Shown here: one piece after another, positions 1 through 9,609 of the stretch
Layout of the letters: each line of letters starts with the position of its first letter
How positions within the stretch are numbered: the stretch's first letter is position 1
Assembly: GCA_963721905.1 (NCBI GenBank)
Contig: CAVRMF010000010.1
Location: 75,328 to 139,327, forward strand
Source of the DNA: Roseiarcus sp963721905
Lineage (GTDB): Bacteria > Pseudomonadota > Alphaproteobacteria > Rhizobiales > Beijerinckiaceae
Length of the DNA: 64,000 bases
Direction of reading: 5' to 3'
Notes under the pieces: generated by a model
What the model was told of the DNA's origin: nothing
Database searches by the model: none
Seen by the model: only the letters and a program-made list of their open reading frames with translations
Position numbers and translations under genes: made by a program

Positions 1-200
1 CCGCGTGGGTCGTCGAGCGGGCGAAGTCCCACGGCAAATACGCCTCGATGTTCTGCTTCGATGGGGCAGACGCCCGTAACATGGCCGCCATGGGCTTCCG
101 CCTGTGCACCGTCTCGTCCGACCAAATCCTGCTGCGAGGCGCGGCGCGGGCGGAACTGGCGGCGGCGCGAGCGTCAACATCTGGCAAGGGGGCGAAATAG
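1..200 (+). CDS. HpcH/HpaI aldolase family protein, C-terminal fragment
   Basis: The window opens inside this gene; codons can be read from base 3 to the TAG at 198-200, giving 66 residues. The visible end (YASMFCFDGADARNMAAMGF, then a Val-Ser-Ser-Asp stretch and an Ala-rich tail) resembles the last strand and helix of the HpcH/HpaI aldolase/citrate-lyase beta barrel. Family members cleave or form C-C bonds in 2-keto-3-deoxy sugar acids or 4-hydroxy-2-oxoacids with a divalent metal. The metal and substrate residues lie upstream of the window, so the substrate cannot be stated. The gene runs in the same direction as gyrB, 155 bases before the gyrB start. Confidence 0.7.
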   Translation, partial: AWVVERAKSHGKYASMFCFDGADARNMAAMGFRLCTVSSDQILLRGAARAELAAARASTSGKGAK

Positions 201-211
201 CCCTATATAAT
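181..211 (+). promoter_or_regulatory. Candidate sigma-70 promoter for gyrB
   Basis: A perfect TATAAT lies at 206-211, just after the aldolase stop. The best upstream hexamer is CTGGCA at 181-186, four of six matches to TTGACA, with a long 19-base spacer. It would give gyrB a leader of about 135 bases. Only the -10 box is convincing. Confidence 0.3.
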
Positions 212-355
212 CATTGTGTTGCATCGAGCGGATTCCGTCGCGACGGATTGCCGAAAAGTGGGGTTTTGTCGTGCATCGGCGGCCCCGGCAGGGTAGGATG
301 CGACGAACGGCAAATCGCAGCATTGCGAACGCGAGATTTCCATAAAAAGGCGTTG

Positions 356-2818
356 ATGTTGAACGACGAGAACAAGGATCTGGTTCGCAACGCCGACGCG
401 GCCAGCGAGGCCTACGGCGCCGACTCGATCAAGGTGCTCAGGGGCCTCGATGCGGTGCGCAAGCGCCCGGGCATGTATATCGGCGACACCGACGACGGCT
501 CCGGCCTCCACCACATGATCTACGAGGTCGTCGACAATGCGATCGACGAGGCGCTTGCAGGCCATGCGAAGCTGGTGACGGTGACGCTCAACGCCGACGG
601 CTCCTGCACCGTCACCGACGACGGGCGCGGCATCCCGACCGGCATCCACGACGAGGAAGGCGTTTCGGCGGCCGAGGTCATCATGACCCAGCTGCACGCC
701 GGCGGGAAATTCGACCAGAACTCCTATAAGGTTTCGGGCGGACTGCATGGCGTCGGAGTGTCCGTCGTCAACGCGCTCTCGACCAAGCTCGTCTTGCGCG
801 TCTGGCGCGACGGACTCGAGCATTTCGTCGAATTCGCGGATGGCGAGACGGTCGCGCCGCTGACGGTCGTCGGGCCGGCGCCCGTCGTAGACGGGATGCC
901 GAAGCGCGGCACTGAAGTCACCTTCACCCCGTCGACCGAGACCTTCACCATGGTCGAGTTCGATTACGCGACGATCGAGCATCGCTTACGCGAGCTCGCC
1001 TTCCTCAATTCCGGCGTGCGCATCGTGCTGACCGACGCGCGCCATGTCGAGCCGAAGCGCGAGGAGCTTTGTTATGAGGGCGGGCTCGAGGCTTTCGTGC
1101 GTTATCTCGACCGCACCAAGACTCCGCTGATCGACAAGCCCATCCTCATCAAAGGCGAGCGCGACGGCATCATCGTCGAGGTCGCGCTGTGGTGGAACGA
1201 CAGCTACCACGAAAACGTGCTGCCCTTCACCAACAACATCCCGCAGCGCGACGGCGGGACGCATCTTGTCGGCCTGCGCAGCGCGCTGACCCGGCAGGTC
1301 GTGGGCTACGCCGAAAGCTCGGGGCTGCTGAAGAAGGAGAAGGTCGATCTCTCGGGCGACGACACCCGCGAGGGCCTCACCTGCGTGCTCAGCGTCAAGT
1401 GCCCCGACCCGAAGTTCTCCTCGCAGACGAAGGACAAGCTCGTCTCCTCCGAGGTGAGGCCGGTCGTCGAGGGGCTGGTCAACGAATTGCTCGGGCAATG
1501 GTTCGAGGAGCATCCGCAGGAGGCGCGCGTCGTCGTCGGCAAGGTGGTCGAGGCGGCGCAGGCGCGCGAGGCGGCGCGCAAGGCCCGCGAACTGACGCGG
1601 CGCAAGGGGGCGCTCGACGTCGCGAACCTGCCCGGCAAGCTTGCCGACTGCCAGGAGCGCGACCCGGCCAAGTCCGAGATTTTCATCGTCGAGGGCGATT
1701 CGGCCGGCGGCACCGCCAAGCAGGGCCGCAACCGCGAGTACCAGGCCGTGCTGCCGCTGCGCGGCAAGATCCTCAACGTCGAGCGCGCCCGCTTCGACAA
1801 GATGCTGGGAAGCGAGCAGATCGGCACGCTCATCACCGCGCTCGGCGCCGGCATCGGGCGCGACGACTTCAACGTCGAGAAGCTGCGCTACCACAAGATC
1901 ATCATCATGACCGACGCGGACGTGGATGGGTCGCACATCCGCACGCTGCTGCTCACCTTTTTCTTCCGCCAGATGCGGCAGCTCATCGAGAACGGCTATC
2001 TCTTCATCGCCCAGCCGCCGCTGTTCAAGGTCAAGCGCGGCCAGTCGGAGCAGTATCTGAAGGACGAGCGGGCGCTCGAGGACTATCTGGTCGAGACCGG
2101 ACTCGAAGGCGCGTCGCTTGAGCTCGCGGGCGGAGAGGTGCGCGCAGGCGCTGACTTGCGCGCGCTTGTCGAGGAGGCCCGCGCCATGCGCCGCCTGCTC
2201 GAAGGCCTGCATTCGCGCTATAACAAGAGCCTTGTCGAGCAGGCCGCGCTCGCGGGCGCACTGAGGCCGTTGAGCGCGGCGGATGATCCGGAAGGCGAGG
2301 CGCGTGCCGCCGAGCTCGCGCTGCGCATGAACGCCATCGCCGAGGAAACCGAGCGCGGCTGGAGCGGCCGCCTCGAGGCCGGCGGCTACGTGCTGACCCG
2401 CGAAGTGCGCGGCGTCCGCCAGGCGGCCATCCTCGATTCGGCCCTGCTCGGCTCGGCCGAGGCGCGCCGGCTCGACGAGCACGCCAGACCTTCAAGAGAG
2501 GCCTTCGCCGAGCCCGCGACCTTCACCCGCCGCGGCGATTCCACCCCCGTCTCCGGCCCCTCGGACCTGCTCGGGGCGCTCAACGCCGCCGGCCGCAAGG
2601 GCGTGACCTTCCAGCGCTACAAGGGCTTGGGCGAAATGAACAAGGACCAGCTCTGGGAGACCACCCTCAACCGCGACGCCCGCTCGCTCCTGCAGGTCAA
2701 GATCCGCGAAGTGGACGAGGCCGACGACATGTTCGTGAAGCTCATGGGCGACGTCGTCGAGCCGCGGCGCGAGTTCATCCAGGACAACGCGCTGACGGTC
2801 GCGAATCTGGATGTGTGA
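356..2818 (+). CDS. gyrB: DNA gyrase subunit B
   Basis: ATPase subunit of type II topoisomerase; with GyrA it introduces negative supercoils. It is 820 residues long, normal for alphaproteobacterial GyrB. The GHKL ATPase domain shows EVVDNAIDEA, DDGRGIP and GLHGVGVSVVNALS. The TOPRIM domain shows EGDSAGG and DADVDGSHI, the metal-binding acidic residues. The C-terminal tail has RYKGLGEMN, typical of gyrase. The reading frame stays open upstream to 104, but that part overlaps the aldolase and is unlike GyrB; the ATG at 356 places the family's Y-G-A-D-S-I-K-V-L segment at the expected distance. The gene is intact. A palindromic repeat element follows directly and is the only possible transcription stop seen. 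Confidence 0.97.
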   Translation: MLNDENKDLVRNADAASEAYGADSIKVLRGLDAVRKRPGMYIGDTDDGSGLHHMIYEVVDNAIDEALAGHAKLVTVTLNADGSCTVTDDGRGIPTGIHDEEGVSAAEVIMTQLHAGGKFDQNSYKVSGGLHGVGVSVVNALSTKLVLRVWRDGLEHFVEFADGETVAPLTVVGPAPVVDGMPKRGTEVTFTPSTETFTMVEFDYATIEHRLRELAFLNSGVRIVLTDARHVEPKREELCYEGGLEAFVRYLDRTKTPLIDKPILIKGERDGIIVEVALWWNDSYHENVLPFTNNIPQRDGGTHLVGLRSALTRQVVGYAESSGLLKKEKVDLSGDDTREGLTCVLSVKCPDPKFSSQTKDKLVSSEVRPVVEGLVNELLGQWFEEHPQEARVVVGKVVEAAQAREAARKARELTRRKGALDVANLPGKLADCQERDPAKSEIFIVEGDSAGGTAKQGRNREYQAVLPLRGKILNVERARFDKMLGSEQIGTLITALGAGIGRDDFNVEKLRYHKIIIMTDADVDGSHIRTLLLTFFFRQMRQLIENGYLFIAQPPLFKVKRGQSEQYLKDERALEDYLVETGLEGASLELAGGEVRAGADLRALVEEARAMRRLLEGLHSRYNKSLVEQAALAGALRPLSAADDPEGEARAAELALRMNAIAEETERGWSGRLEAGGYVLTREVRGVRQAAILDSALLGSAEARRLDEHARPSREAFAEPATFTRRGDSTPVSGPSDLLGALNAAGRKGVTFQRYKGLGEMNKDQLWETTLNRDARSLLQVKIREVDEADDMFVKLMGDVVEPRREFIQDNALTVANLDV

Positions 2819-2820
2819 GG

Positions 2821-3005
2821 CTCCCCTCTCCTTTCGGGAGAGGGTGGCCGAGCAAAGCGAGGCCGGGTGAGGGCGCGCGCCGTCAGGCGCGCTTCAGCAA
2901 GGCGCCTGACGGCGCCGGACCCCTCATCCGGCGCCATAGCCCGTCGAAAGGCGGGCGTCTTTCGACGCCCTATCGCGCCACCTTCTCCCGCAAGGGGAGA
3001 AGGGG
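2821..3005. repeat. Intergenic palindromic repeat, family 1 copy A
   Basis: The stretch begins with CTCCCCTCTCCTTTCGGGAG and ends with TTCTCCCGCAAGGGGAGAAG. Short hairpins sit at both ends, and complementary arms lie between (GCCGGGTGAGGG against CCCTCATCCGGC). The same architecture recurs at 4265-4381 and 15034-15155. It fills the space between the convergent gyrB and cyclase genes and may act as a bidirectional terminator. I see no gene in it. Confidence 0.8.
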
Positions 3006-3046
3006 ATTTGCGCGTCATGATCGGTCGCCGGTGTCCAGACCCCCCA

Positions 3047-6000
3047 TCAACGCCAACGCCTCCGCATCTCTCTCGCGAAGCCTTGGAGCGCCGGCGCTAG
3101 CGCGGCGTGAGCGTCGGCGTCGCGGCCGGTTGCGCGATAGAGTTTTGCGAGCGAGAGCGCGGCGCGAAGCTCGAAGCTGCGCGCTTTCTGGGCTTGCGCG
3201 ACGGCGATGGCGGCGAGGAAGGAGTCTTCGGCCGGTGCGGGGGCGGCCGGGTTTTGCTTAAACAGGATTTCTCCGCGCGCCCGGTGAAGTTCCGCTTCGA
3301 ACGTGCGATAGCCCAGGCGATCCACGGTCGCCAGCGCTTCGTCAAGGATCGCAACGGCGCGGTCGGGAGCCCCGGCCCGGGCTTCGGCCTCGGCTAGGGC
3401 AATCTTCAACAGACCATCGAACCACACAACGTTTTGTTCGCGCAGCAGATCGACGCCGCGGCGCATATCGCGAATTCCGTCGGCGGGCGCGCTGCTGCAC
3501 GAAGTCGCCCAACCCTGCAGGAACACGGCGAACGCGCGAATCATAGGCAGGTCATGCTCGCGCGCGAGGCGGGCGATTTCGAAGATGTGCGGCGCGGCGC
3601 GCCCGTGGTCGCCGCGCATCACTTCGATGGAGGCCGCGTACGCTATTGCAAACGACAGCGTGCCGACATGGGTGAGGGCCGCGATCCGTGCCCGCATGCG
3701 GTCGATGAGCCAAATCGCGCGATCGACCTCGCCGAGAGGCCACAATGCGACCGCCAGATTGACCTTTGCGGAGGCGCCGGTGTCTTGCCCAAAGCGAAAG
3801 GCCAGATCGTCATCGCGGCCGGGTTGGAACAGGGAGAGCGCACGTTCCAATTCATGCACGGCGTCGACAAATTCGCCGGCGAAATAGTGGGTCATGCCTT
3901 GGACCCGATGCGCGACGCCGGCCTCGGCCGAATCGGGTCTCCCCCTGACGCCGGCGAGGAATGCCGCCGCATGCGTTCTCATTGATGGGAGCTCGCCCCG
4001 CAGGGAGCTGCCGACCCACAGGCCGTAGTGGGCCGCCAAGCGCTCGGGCGCGGCTTCATCGCCGTGAGCCGACGCCCGCGCTCTCGTGAAGGCTTCCGTC
4101 GTTTCCGGCGCGGCGGCGCCGCGCACCGCGATAAGGGCGTTGCCGCGGGCAACGTGCAAATGCGTCAGTCGCTGCCGCCGCGCAGCGTCGGCCTTGACTT
4201 CGTCGGTTTGCGCGAGCGCGTCGAAAAGCGCATTCGCCTCCGCGATCTCCGGCATTTCGGCCTGGGCCGCGTCTCCCCTCTCCCGTTCGGGAGAGGGGTC
4301 GGGGGTGAGGGTCCCGACAGCTTCACGGGAGGCCGCAGGACCCTCATCCCCAGCCCTTCTCCCGAACGGGAGAAGGGAGGTCGCTGCGAACCCTTCGAGC
4401 GCGGGCCCAAGCGCGGCGTGCGCTTCGGCGTTACGGCCGGTCGCGCGATAGAGGTTGGCCAGTGCTAGCGCGGCGCGCAGTTCGAAGCTGCGGGCGTTCT
4501 GGTGTTGCGCTATGGCGATGGCCGCAAGAAACGAGGCTTCGGCGGGGGCAGGGTCGGCGAGATTCTGTTTGAGCAGGATTTCGCCGCGAATGCGGTTCGT
4601 CTCGGCTTCGAACCAGCGTTGTCCGGTGCGATGAGACTCCGCCAATCCCTGATCGATCGTAGCCAGCGCAGAATCGATTTCGCCGGTCTCCGCTTCGACC
4701 TCCGCCAACAAGGTATAGTAGAGCGCGGTAAAGGCTGCAGGGCTCTGCTCTTTTTGCAGCGCCATGCCTCGCCGCATCGCCGCAAGGCCAGCTTCCCTTT
4801 GTCGGAGTCGCCAATCCACCCAGCCGTCTACAAAAACGGAGAAAGGCACGAATAGTCCCGTCTGGTAACGGTTCGCGATATTGGATAGCGACTTGGCGAA
4901 GCGCTCGACGCCGACGGGATTTCGACGGACCATCTCGAATACGGCCGAGTGCGTAAATCCATACGCGGTGGTCGAAGCATCGCCGCGCTGCGCCGTCCGC
5001 TCCGCGAGATCCTCGGCGCGGCGATGCGCAAGATCGAGTTCTCCAAGTGGCCAAAGCACGAGGGCGGAATAGGCCATCGCGGCGACGCCGACGTCCTGGC
5101 CGAATCGCAAGGCGAGATCGCGATCGCGCTCCGGATCGAAAATCGCCAATGCCTGTTCCAGGTGCTCGCGCGCCTCTACGAATTGCCCCGCGAACCATTT
5201 TGTCACGCCGGCGATACGCTGAGCGACACCAGCTTCAGGCGAGTTCGATCTTGCCGCGACGTCACGAAGGAACGCGTTCGCCAGTTCACGCATTGCGCCG
5301 AGTTCACCGCGCACATAGCTCCCGGCCCACAACCCGTAATTGACCGAAAAGCGCTCGCCGGCATCCTCAATGCCCGTCGCCAGTTCACGCGCACGCTCAA
5401 AGGCCGCGGTGGTTTCAGGGGCGCCATGACCGCGCGCCGCGATCATCGCGTTGCCATAGGAGACCTGCAGCGCGACGCGGTGCTTGCGCGAGGCGAGCGC
5501 GGACTTGACTTGCTCGCTCTCCGCCAGCGCGTCGAACAGCGCCATCGCCTCGGCAATTTCCGGAAACTCCGGCGTCGGCGCAAAACCTTCGAGCGCTGGA
5601 CCAAGAACAGCGTGGGCGTCGGCGTCGCGGCTGGTCGCGCGGTAGAGCTTTGCCAGCGCGAGCGCTGCGCGCAGTTCGAAGCTGCGGGCTTTCTGGTGTT
5701 GCGCGATGGCGATGGCGGTGAGGAAGGCTTCCTCTACGGGGGCAGAATCCGTGGGATTTCGTTTGAGGAGGATTTCGCCGCGAATGCGGTGGAGTTCGGC
5801 GTCGAACCATCGCTGTCCGGTGCGTTCGGACTCGGCGATGGCAAGATTGATCGTGACGAGGGCGGCATCGATCTCGCCAGTTTCCGCTTCGGCCTCCGCC
5901 AAACTCCCAGCGAAGAGCGGAGCAAATCCCGCGTTGAACTGCTCCCGTTGGATAGCGATACTTCGGCGCATCTCTAGAAGTCCGGCTTGCCTGTGTCCGG

Positions 6001-8866
6001 ATCGCCATTCCACCCAGCCGTCCACCGATCGCGAGAAACTCATAAACATCGCCATTTGATGCTCGTTCGCGACCTTTGAGAGCAACAACGCGAATGGCTC
6101 GGCCCGGGCGAGATTGCGGCCAAGAATCTCGAATATCGCGGACCCCGTAAGTCCATAGGCGACGGTCGCGGCGTGACCGCTTTGCGCGATACGCGTTGCC
6201 AGTTTATCCGCACGCTCGCGCGCAAGATCGACTTCGACCAGCGCCCACAGTACGAGCGCGGAATAGCCCAGCGCTGGCACGCCGATATCCTGACCAAATC
6301 GAAATGCAAGATCGCGGTCCCGATCCGGATCGAAAATCGCCAACGCCCGTTCCAGGTGCTCGCGCGCCTCGACAAATTCCCCCGCGAACCATTCTGTGAC
6401 CCCATTGATGCGGTGCGCGACGCTGGCTTCCCCAGATACCGGCAGGTTCGCGCAGTCGTGAAGGAAAGATATGGCGAGTTCGCGCATGGCGCCAAGTTCG
6501 CCGCGCACATAGCTTCCAGCCCATAGGCCGTAGGTGACTGAAAGGTGTTCTTGGGCATCTTCAATGTCTGTCGCAAGCACGCGCGCCCGCTCAAAGGCCG
6601 CGGCGGCTTCGTGCGCGCCGTGGCCGCGCGCTGCCATTAGCGCGCGGCCATAGGAGATTTGCAGCTTCACCTGCCCCGCCCCCGCGCCCTCCGTCATCTC
6701 GATCGCCTTGCCGAGATGGGCGATCGCTTCCTTGAACGCGGACCGGCGCAGCGCAAGATCGCCGGCCTTGCCCCAATATTCGATCGCCGGCGCGGTCAGT
6801 CCGGCTTGCGTGAAGTGATGGGCGAGGAGTTCGGGCTCGGCCTCGACGACGGCGCCGAATTTTTCACGCAAGTTTTCGGCGATGCGCTGGTGCAAGATCT
6901 GCCGGCGGCTTTTGAGCAGGCTCTCGTAGGCCGTGTCCTGCACAAGCGCGTGCTTGAACACATAGCGCGCGTCGGGCGGCGTGCCGTGGCGGAACACGAG
7001 TTCCGAGTCCTCCAATTGCGTGAGCGCCACGCGCAGCGTCGCTTCGTCGCGGCCAACGACCGCGTTCAGGAGCGCATAGGAGAACTCGCGCCCGATCGCG
7101 GCGCCGATCTGCGCGATTTCTTTCACCGTCGCGAGCCGGTCGAGGCGCGCCATTAGCGAATCCTGCAAGGTCGAGGGGATCGCGAGCGGCGGCAGGGGGC
7201 CGTCGAGGCGGTAGCGGTTCTCTTCCTCGACCAAAAGGCCGGATTCGAGCACGTTCTTGGTCAATTCCTCCACGAACAACGGCACGCCGTCGGTCTTGGC
7301 GACGATCTGCGCGAGAACTTCGGCGGGGAGCTTTCGCCCGCCCGTCACGCGCTCGACCAGCGCCTCCGCCTCGGCGCGATCGAAGCGCTGCAGCGCGATT
7401 TCGGCGACGTCCGGCAGACCCTTCCACGGCGCCTCGAATTCTGGGCGGGACGTGACGAGCATCATGACCGGCAGCCGCCGCACCCGCTCTATCGCCAGAT
7501 CGAGCACTTCGAGCGAGGTCGCGTCAGCCCAATGCGCGTCCTCGAACAGCATCAGCACCGGCTGCTTTTTCGCAAGGCCCTCCATCTGGTCGAGCAGCGC
7601 CGAGAGTGTCTGGCGGCGCTGCTGCGCGGGCGAGAGGTTGAGCGGGGGATAGCGCGTTCCTGTCGGGATCGACAGCATCGAGGCGATCAGCGGCGCGACC
7701 TCGCCCATGCGGTCGGTTGCGAGGCCGAGCACCTTCTCGAGCTTGTCGAGCTTCGCCTCGGCCGGCTCTTGCGGCGCGATCCCTGCCGCGCGCTCCAATT
7801 GCTGCACGAAAGGATAGAGAGCGCTGTCCCGATGGTACGGCGAGCATTGGTAGCGCAGCCGCGTGTGCGGCGTCTCCGCGACCTGTTCCGCGAGCCACGC
7901 GGCAAGCCGCGACTTGCCGATGCCGGCGTCGCCCGAGATCAGCGCGATCTGGCCTTGCCCGCCCCAGGCGTGGCGCTGACGCGCAAGCAAGTCCGCGCTC
8001 TCGGCCTCGCGGCCGACGAAGCCGGCGAGCCGCGCCGAATGCGCCGCCTCGAAGCGGCTCTCACTCGCCGATACACCGAGCGCCGCGAAAGCCTCGACCG
8101 GCTCGGCGAGGCCCTTGACCGCATGTTTGCCGAGATCGCGCAGCCGGAAGCGATCGCCGAGGAGGCGCCGCGTCGACGCCGACACCACGACGCCGCCCGT
8201 CTCGGCGAGGCCTTGCAGACGCGCGGCGAGATTGGGCGTGTCGCCGACGACCGCCTGCTCCTGCGCCGACCCCTGCCCCACAAGATCGCCGACGACGACG
8301 AGGCCGGTCGCGATCCCGACCCGCACGGCGAGTTTCTCGCGCGCGGGCGTTTGCAACGCCGCGACCGCCTCGGCGATCTCCAGCCCCGCGTGGACCGCGC
8401 GCGCCGCGTCGTCTTCATGCGCGCGCGGAAAGCCAAAATAGGCGAGAACGCCATCGCCCATGAATTTCGCTATGAACCCGTCATAGCGCGCAACCACGCC
8501 CGAACAGGCGTCCTGATAGGCGCGGATGATCTGGCGCATGTCCTCTGGATCGAGCCGGGCCGACAGTGCGGTCGAGCCGACGAGGTCGGAGAACATGACG
8601 GTGAGCTGGCGCCGCTCGGCTGCGTCGGCAGGGACAGGGGTCTGCGCCGCGGGCGCATGCGCCGCTTCGGCTGGCGCGGCGGACGGGGCGTTGAGCGTCT
8701 CGATCGCGGACATGATCTTGCGCCGATGGCCGACCACCGCGACGCCGAGATCCTTGAGATCCTCGACCGTCAGCTTCGGCAGCACGTCGCCGTCGATTTC
8801 GTTGTCGCGGAACGCCGCCTCGTACTGCCCAAGGCCGAGGCTTTTGAGCCAACTCCCGACGTCCAT
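3047..8866 (-). CDS. SAM / adenylate cyclase / AAA ATPase / TPR giant regulator
   Basis: A 1,939-residue soluble multidomain protein. Residues 1-58 form a SAM domain. Residues 85-260 form a class III nucleotide cyclase: metal aspartates D94 (FSDLVGST) and D138 (KFMGDG), and the transition-state Asn212 and Arg216 in PNLAARL, so activity is plausible. Residues 283-520 are an AAA/STAND-like ATPase with Walker A SGDAGIGKS and Walker B LMLFEDAHW. The remainder is helical TPR-like sequence. Three homologous modules follow one another at about 733-1120, 1130-1497 and 1566-1932. Modules 2 and 3 are separated by a 39-residue insert translated from a repeat element (residues 1496-1534). Such proteins are usually signal-responsive cyclases. 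No partner or ligand is evident. The frame is open throughout. Confidence 0.9.
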   Translation of the reverse strand: MDVGSWLKSLGLGQYEAAFRDNEIDGDVLPKLTVEDLKDLGVAVVGHRRKIMSAIETLNAPSAAPAEAAHAPAAQTPVPADAAERRQLTVMFSDLVGSTALSARLDPEDMRQIIRAYQDACSGVVARYDGFIAKFMGDGVLAYFGFPRAHEDDAARAVHAGLEIAEAVAALQTPAREKLAVRVGIATGLVVVGDLVGQGSAQEQAVVGDTPNLAARLQGLAETGGVVVSASTRRLLGDRFRLRDLGKHAVKGLAEPVEAFAALGVSASESRFEAAHSARLAGFVGREAESADLLARQRHAWGGQGQIALISGDAGIGKSRLAAWLAEQVAETPHTRLRYQCSPYHRDSALYPFVQQLERAAGIAPQEPAEAKLDKLEKVLGLATDRMGEVAPLIASMLSIPTGTRYPPLNLSPAQQRRQTLSALLDQMEGLAKKQPVLMLFEDAHWADATSLEVLDLAIERVRRLPVMMLVTSRPEFEAPWKGLPDVAEIALQRFDRAEAEALVERVTGGRKLPAEVLAQIVAKTDGVPLFVEELTKNVLESGLLVEEENRYRLDGPLPPLAIPSTLQDSLMARLDRLATVKEIAQIGAAIGREFSYALLNAVVGRDEATLRVALTQLEDSELVFRHGTPPDARYVFKHALVQDTAYESLLKSRRQILHQRIAENLREKFGAVVEAEPELLAHHFTQAGLTAPAIEYWGKAGDLALRRSAFKEAIAHLGKAIEMTEGAGAGQVKLQISYGRALMAARGHGAHEAAAAFERARVLATDIEDAQEHLSVTYGLWAGSYVRGELGAMRELAISFLHDCANLPVSGEASVAHRINGVTEWFAGEFVEAREHLERALAIFDPDRDRDLAFRFGQDIGVPALGYSALVLWALVEVDLARERADKLATRIAQSGHAATVAYGLTGSAIFEILGRNLARAEPFALLLSKVANEHQMAMFMSFSRSVDGWVEWRSGHRQAGLLEMRRSIAIQREQFNAGFAPLFAGSLAEAEAETGEIDAALVTINLAIAESERTGQRWFDAELHRIRGEILLKRNPTDSAPVEEAFLTAIAIAQHQKARSFELRAALALAKLYRATSRDADAHAVLGPALEGFAPTPEFPEIAEAMALFDALAESEQVKSALASRKHRVALQVSYGNAMIAARGHGAPETTAAFERARELATGIEDAGERFSVNYGLWAGSYVRGELGAMRELANAFLRDVAARSNSPEAGVAQRIAGVTKWFAGQFVEAREHLEQALAIFDPERDRDLALRFGQDVGVAAMAYSALVLWPLGELDLAHRRAEDLAERTAQRGDASTTAYGFTHSAVFEMVRRNPVGVERFAKSLSNIANRYQTGLFVPFSVFVDGWVDWRLRQREAGLAAMRRGMALQKEQSPAAFTALYYTLLAEVEAETGEIDSALATIDQGLAESHRTGQRWFEAETNRIRGEILLKQNLADPAPAEASFLAAIAIAQHQNARSFELRAALALANLYRATGRNAEAHAALGPALEGFAATSLLPFGRRAGDEGPAASREAVGTLTPDPSPERERGDAAQAEMPEIAEANALFDALAQTDEVKADAARRQRLTHLHVARGNALIAVRGAAAPETTEAFTRARASAHGDEAAPERLAAHYGLWVGSSLRGELPSMRTHAAAFLAGVRGRPDSAEAGVAHRVQGMTHYFAGEFVDAVHELERALSLFQPGRDDDLAFRFGQDTGASAKVNLAVALWPLGEVDRAIWLIDRMRARIAALTHVGTLSFAIAYAASIEVMRGDHGRAAPHIFEIARLAREHDLPMIRAFAVFLQGWATSCSSAPADGIRDMRRGVDLLREQNVVWFDGLLKIALAEAEARAGAPDRAVAILDEALATVDRLGYRTFEAELHRARGEILFKQNPAAPAPAEDSFLAAIAVAQAQKARSFELRAALSLAKLYRATGRDADAHAALAPALQGFAREMRRRWR
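3071..6670 (-). repeat. Triplicated TPR module inside the cyclase gene
   Basis: Three diverged copies of a module of about 370-390 codons lie at roughly 6670-5507, 5479-4376 and 4171-3071 in reading order. Shared markers are YGLWAGSYVRGELGAMREL (YGLWVGSSLRGELPSMR in copy 3), EHLERALAIFDPDRDRD and RSFELRAALALAKLYRATSR. Copies 1 and 2 are clearly closer to each other than to copy 3. This indicates two rounds of tandem duplication, the last of them between copies 1 and 2. Confidence 0.85.
4265..4381. repeat. Family 1 palindromic repeat copy B, inside a coding frame
   Basis: It has the same arms as the intergenic copies: CTCCCGTTCGGGAGAGGGG at one end and CTTCTCCCGAACGGGAGAAG at the other. The element occupies 117 bases, exactly 39 codons, with no stop in the cyclase frame, and is translated as a linker that includes TLTPDPSPERERG. 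The same linker is absent between modules 1 and 2, which argues for insertion after the duplication. Confidence 0.85.
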
Positions 8867-8970
8867 CCCTGTTCCTTAAGCCCCGCGTGGCCGATGATGG
8901 TCTCACGGAGCGGCCGTGTCCATGGCGTTTGTCCGGAAAGGAGCAGCCGTCGCGGCCCCGCACCCTCCCG

Positions 8971-9609
8971 TCAGGGCACCAACGACGGAGGCGCGTGGCG
9001 TTTTCTGATGGCGTCTGCCGTGGTACCCATTCCTCCGTCGAGCCATTCAATCGCGTCGATCGGATGCGCGATCACGAGGCTGACGCCGTCGCTCCGTTCG
9101 AAGATCAGCGCGTCAAGCTGCCGGCGCGAGCCGCCGCGACGACGGACGCTCTGCGTCGCGACGCGCTCCACGTCCTTGATCGCGAAGTCGTCGAGATTGT
9201 CGGTTATCAGGAGATCGACGCGCGCGGCGATCGCTGAGGCCAGGACGCCCGCATCCTCGATATCCTTCATCGGAAGGGATCTGCCGCCCTCGGGCAAGAG
9301 GTAGGGATCGAATCGCAAAGATCCGGCTTTCATGATCCCAACCAGCGCGGCCGTGTTGGCCGAGATGCCCTGTGGATCGAACTTCAGCCGGGCGAGGACG
9401 CCCTCCAGCGTTCCAAGCATCTCCCACGACATGACGAGCTGCACCGGCCCGGCCGCGCACGTCATGTCGCGCACGATACGGACGAGGCCTGAGGCGCTCC
9501 CGCCGACGCGGCTGTTTTGGATCGCAAGAAGGTGTGCGATCCAGATATTCACGTCGAGGCAAACCCGGATCGCCGCCGGCTTCGGCGCGGCTGTTTCTTT
9601 CTCCGCCAA
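8971..9609 (-). CDS. PIN-domain toxin (VapC-like ribonuclease)
   Basis: Predicted endoribonuclease of a type II toxin-antitoxin pair; PIN toxins usually cut tRNA, rRNA or mRNA. The 212 residues begin with the PIN signature LDVNIWIAHL (first acidic residue), have Glu residues in the middle, and end the fold with LLITDNLDDF. A 60-residue C-terminal tail follows the core. The start is a TTG at 9607-9609, directly after the TGA of the antitoxin (TGATTG). No ATG or GTG occurs in frame before the PIN core, so translational coupling to the antitoxin is likely. The target is unknown. Confidence 0.8.
   Translation of the reverse strand: MAEKETAAPKPAAIRVCLDVNIWIAHLLAIQNSRVGGSASGLVRIVRDMTCAAGPVQLVMSWEMLGTLEGVLARLKFDPQGISANTAALVGIMKAGSLRFDPYLLPEGGRSLPMKDIEDAGVLASAIAARVDLLITDNLDDFAIKDVERVATQSVRRRGGSRRQLDALIFERSDGVSLVIAHPIDAIEWLDGGMGTTADAIRKRHAPPSLVP

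Noticed and set aside
104..355. N-terminal extension of GyrB
   Set aside because: It overlaps the aldolase gene and the extra residues do not resemble GyrB; an ATG at 356 fits the family.
986..2482. Open frame of 498 codons antisense to gyrB
   Set aside because: GyrB is unmistakable on the other strand, and high-GC coding DNA routinely leaves such frames open.
3071..6670. Regularly spaced similar blocks as a CRISPR-like array
   Set aside because: The units are over a kilobase, diverged and coding (TPR modules), not short identical repeats with spacers.
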